Below, piece by piece: positions 61,502 to 64,000 of a stretch of DNA of 64,000 nt. The first letter of the stretch is position 1. Each line of letters begins with the position of its first letter. The DNA is taken from contig CM042694.1 in NCBI GenBank assembly GCA_023614405.1, positions 478,055,392 through 478,119,391 of the forward strand, read 5' to 3'. The notes beneath the pieces were generated by a model. That model made no database searches, had not been told where the DNA came from, and was given only the letters and a program-made list of their open reading frames with translations. The position numbers and the translations under genes were made by a program. The stretch is from Avena insularis. Lineage: Eukaryota > Streptophyta > Magnoliopsida > Poales > Poaceae.

Positions 61502-61655
61502 AAGTAGCCTTCGCCGATAGGGCCGCTCTTATATTCAGGACATGGAAGACCCATATTCTTTATCATTGCATCCAGAATCATGTCGGACGGGATCTCGATA
61601 GCTTGCATAGGCCTACGGACATTTGGGAAAGAAGTAAGGTTTGTAACCTGATTAC
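61502..61655 (-). pseudogene. 5' side of the disrupted dsRNA-binding-like exon
   Basis: The minus strand opens after ACTTCCAG (a good acceptor, with CTAAT upstream as a possible branch site). It reads PMQAIEIPSDMILDAMIKN, then LPCPEYKSGPIGEGY up to the TACTT target site. The same frame resumes at 43858 with FQTIVVF, so element 2 sits inside an exon. The first helix (LDAMIKNMGLP) and the P-x-Y motif fit the start of a double-stranded RNA-binding domain. This is an inference from the pattern only. Confidence 0.6.
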
Positions 61656-63259
61656 CTGGAAGTTTTTGCACTCATTCAGGAATGGAGCAAACATTGTATT
61701 CATAGAAATTAGAACAATCCAGTCTACAAAAATAAGGCAGCGAGGAGCAAGAGGGAAAGGACAAAAGGTACTTGATATACAGCCAAATACATAACCCAAC
61801 ATATGTAATTGAACATCCAATCGATCAGTTGGGGTACAAGTTTTGAGGAAGACACCCTCTAGTGTAATGCATCGTTAGTTGAGCTGACCCAGGTTAGAAT
61901 GCAAAGGCTAAGAAATGGAACCTCAGATTACTCTCAAGAAATGGTTAAGAACAATGAAATAAATCAGCTAATTAGACAAACGGAAATTGCAGAAAGCTTG
62001 TAATCAACGTAAACAACAGAGCAACCAATCTGGACTAACACAAGTAAACCGCTTGTGCTAATAAAACAGGCTGGATAGATAAATCGTTGAAGATGAGATC
62101 ACGACCAGGTGACCGCATGCAGGTAGATGCCGAGTTGAGATCTGGAGCAATAGGAAGTAAAAGAAAAGCGAGGAGAAAAACCATAAACTAACCCAGAAGT
62201 GATGAGCGCCATGTGGGGAACCGCTTGGTCGGAGCTCCAGCAGCGAGGCTAGCAGATCGAGAACGGAGCCGTGGGCACCGGGGGCGATGAGAGAGAAGGG
62301 GAAATGGATAAGGATAACATGGGCAAGAGCAGCCAAAGGGAGGAGCTGTAGATATGCAGGTTTTTCTCTGTTTCCTGAGCAGCGGTGGATATGTCAAAGT
62401 AGGCAACGTCTTCACAGCAGTTGGGCCTTGCCCTGCTGGAAATAGACCACGAGCATGTGCGAGTCTGTACCGTCGAGATTGTATTTTTGAGTTTGTACAT
62501 GCACGATAGATTGGTTGGAGTCTAGGGTTGTTTGTGTATTCTCGTATAGGTCCGCATGAGTTGTGTATAGCCAGCAGTAGGCATTTTTTCTAAATTACTT
62601 GATGATTTTTGGGGAAACAAAAAAGGGCTACAGGGAGCGAGGTTTTTGCTGTGTGACCTGTTTGAAAAACAAGAGTAAGAAAAGGTGGGCACCAACGAGT
62701 AGGCCTAAGCATACATAAGTAAAAGCAAAGTAACATAGATAGAGATAACTGAGTTCTTCTTCATACATATAAGTAGGTCTTCATAAATATAAGGAGGTCC
62801 TACTAAGTGCAGAAGGACAACATGCACATAGGGCGGACGTCAGAACCATTCACACAATACCAGTAGCAAGAGAAAACCGATAGCGAGGTAGGAATTCATA
62901 TAAGTTCTCCCCGGACCCAACTGCCGCAGCAGAAAGCAAACGATGTACCCCTAATAACCTAAAGAGTGCGCATAGAGCGAAGGGCAGTAGCGTAGTCTAG
63001 CAAGATGCACGAGAGAACCGTTGCATCAGGTGGGTGATTCATATTTACATATAACAGAACAAAAGAGAGGAGCAGAATCCTCAGTCTTCATGATACACAT
63101 GTAGCAAGGAGGCAGCCTACACCAACATACCATGGTACCCACATGTAGAACTCCTAGAAAAACAAAAAACGGTTACGAAATGGACAAAGAATTTTTTGGG
63201 TACATAGCTAGTAAGTAACTGAAGGTAGGATGCAGGACGGATCATTCCAAAGAGCATAC
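61656..63259 (-). other. Probable long intron or intergenic sequence of the gene relic
   Basis: About 1.6 kb without a convincing exon. Minus-strand frames at 62058-62500 are proline-, serine- and leucine-rich with no domain and no matching splice pair. I cannot show that the exons above and below this stretch belong to the same transcript. Confidence 0.4.
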
Positions 63260-63325
63260 CTGATCCTGATTCAAGATTTTTGTTTCTTGGAGGCTTAACC
63301 CAGCTGATTCTTCCCTTGCCTACGC
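63260..63325 (-). pseudogene. Exon-like segment D of the minus-strand gene
   Basis: 66 bases between TTCTGCAG and GTATGC on the minus strand, both good splice signals. Joined to exon C it reads basic residues (RRRQGKNQLG) and then TAA. Another frame is open throughout (GKGRISWVKPPRNKN) but would need a one-base change upstream. It is either the natural C-terminus or a frameshifted relic. Confidence 0.5.
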
Positions 63326-63474
63326 CTGCAGAAGATTAATATGAGCTCTTAATGAGTACAATAGATAGCAAAGTTTGACAGCAACACATTTATTGAATCG
63401 GTAGGCAGAGTGTAAGCTCCGAAGGAGATCTACACCTAACAGATACTCTGGAGGAGGGAAAATAAAAGACTAAC

Positions 63475-63554
63475 CTGGTTAGGCTTTTTTCCGATGCTTC
63501 TACAGTAGACGGCGGAGATGATGCACCTTGAGCATCAGGCAAGGGCATACCAAC
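63475..63554 (-). CDS. Exon C of an unrecognised minus-strand gene
   Basis: 80 bases from acceptor CTCTGCCAG to donor CAG|GTTAG. It starts in phase 0 after exon B and reads VGMPLPDAQGASSPPSTVEA and on. The composition is low-complexity (S, P, A), as in a disordered linker. It ends with two bases of a split codon. Confidence 0.65.
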
Positions 63555-63637
63555 CTGGCAGAGGAACCGACTGTTTGTCAGAAAGAAAGAGTCTGCCAAG
63601 TAGAGAATAAATGCACGGACAATATCCGCCAAACCAC

Positions 63638-63752
63638 CTCTTCGGTTTGAATACAAGTAGGCGTCTGCAAAATGTCCGCTAATCCTTCATCAGTCGAAAA
63701 CTCATCAAGCAGAGCCCTCGTGACAGACGAGGTGGGCTGGCTCTTGGCATCA
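63638..63752 (-). CDS. Exon B of an unrecognised minus-strand gene
   Basis: 115 bases from acceptor TTCTTCAG to donor GAG|GTGGT. Its first base completes the Ser codon begun in exon A. The remaining 38 codons read DAKSQPTSSVTRALLDEF, then DEGLADILQTP and end EE. It joins exon C without a frame change across an 83-base intron. No known domain is recognised. Confidence 0.7.
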
Positions 63753-63842
63753 CTGAAGAATGTGAAAGAACTGGGTAGAAACGAGCTAGCTAACCTGATA
63801 AATACATCACATATTGTGTATGGTTGGCATGGAAAGAGGTAC

Positions 63843-63904
63843 CTAGGTCCGATAGGCTTGGTAACCGACGATGGCGTCTGTGGCAGAATTGGTTCAACTC
63901 CACC
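63843..63904 (-). CDS. Exon A of an unrecognised minus-strand gene
   Basis: 62 bases from acceptor GTGAATAG to donor CTAG|GTACC, reading GGVEPILPQTPSSVTKPIGP plus the first two bases of a Ser codon. The 90-base intron to exon B is of normal plant size. The upstream start of the gene lies outside the window or in 63905-64000, where I see no further exon. Confidence 0.65.
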
Positions 63905-64000
63905 CTATTCACACAGTACGAGAAATACTTAGACATAGGTCTAACCAGGAGTAGTTAAATAAAGCCAATAACCAATAACCCGGACAGGCAAATAATGTAG

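Noticed and set aside
61613..61655. A possible GT-AG intron inside the minus-strand exon
   Set aside because: It would be only 43 bases, shorter than normal plant introns, and the frame is open across it. An acceptor just upstream at CTTCCAG fits better.
1..64000. CRISPR arrays, rRNA or tRNA genes, bacterial operons
   Set aside because: No regularly spaced short repeats with unique spacers, no cloverleaf-like sequence and no rRNA blocks were seen. The tRNA-like matches are retrotransposon primer sites only. The DNA is clearly plant nuclear.

Overview
The window is plant nuclear DNA, most likely from a Triticeae grass (wheat, Aegilops, barley or rye group). The evidence is dense nested LTR retrotransposons, LTR ends and primer-binding sites of types I know from Triticeae, very long (about 3.9 kb) chromovirus LTRs, and short exons with GT-AG borders in the only host-gene relic. 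I see no rRNA, tRNA, CRISPR array or intact host gene. Family names below are recalled resemblances, not search results.

Layout. 1-267: unassigned flank. 268-6745: a complete but gag-pol-less LTR element (LTRs 268-1635 and 5384-6745, near-matching 5-bp target duplication) with one ORF of unknown function. 6746-8033 continuing at 21586-21631: a minus-strand Athila-like fragment (truncated LTR, primer site, start of gag). It is interrupted by element 1 (8034-21580, duplication AGCTG), a full-length chromovirus with an extra ORF before gag, then gag, protease, RT, RNase H, integrase and a chromodomain, all broken by stops and frameshifts. 21632-28380: a second, larger Athila-like minus-strand element with gag, protease, RT and RNase H, but no integrase that I can find. 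28381-29730: unassigned. 29731-37773: a BARE/Angela-like Copia element with a decayed gag and no pol. 37774-38990: unassigned DNA with several short repeats. 38990-43075: a GC-rich, gene-like region whose right edge resembles a Helitron terminus.

43232-43863 and 61502-63904 are two halves of one minus-strand host gene relic. Three upstream exons join in frame through GT-AG introns. A downstream exon encodes a segment resembling a double-stranded RNA-binding domain, and it is cut by element 2 (43864-61501, duplication AAGTA). Element 2 is a diverged relative of element 1, and its 3' LTR carries a 4,077-bp solo LTR (56092-60168, duplication TTATA).

Inferred order of events: the host gene and the Athila-like DNA came first, elements 1 and 2 inserted into them, and the solo-LTR parent then inserted into element 2. 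By hand comparison of about 280-370 bp, the two LTRs differ by about 4% in element 1, 5% in element 2 and 6% in the 268-6745 element, so all are old and probably immobile. The items most worth checking are the pre-gag ORF shared by both chromoviruses, the ORF of the pol-less element, the split RNA-binding-like gene, and a cluster of GTACGG inverted repeats at 23057-23392.
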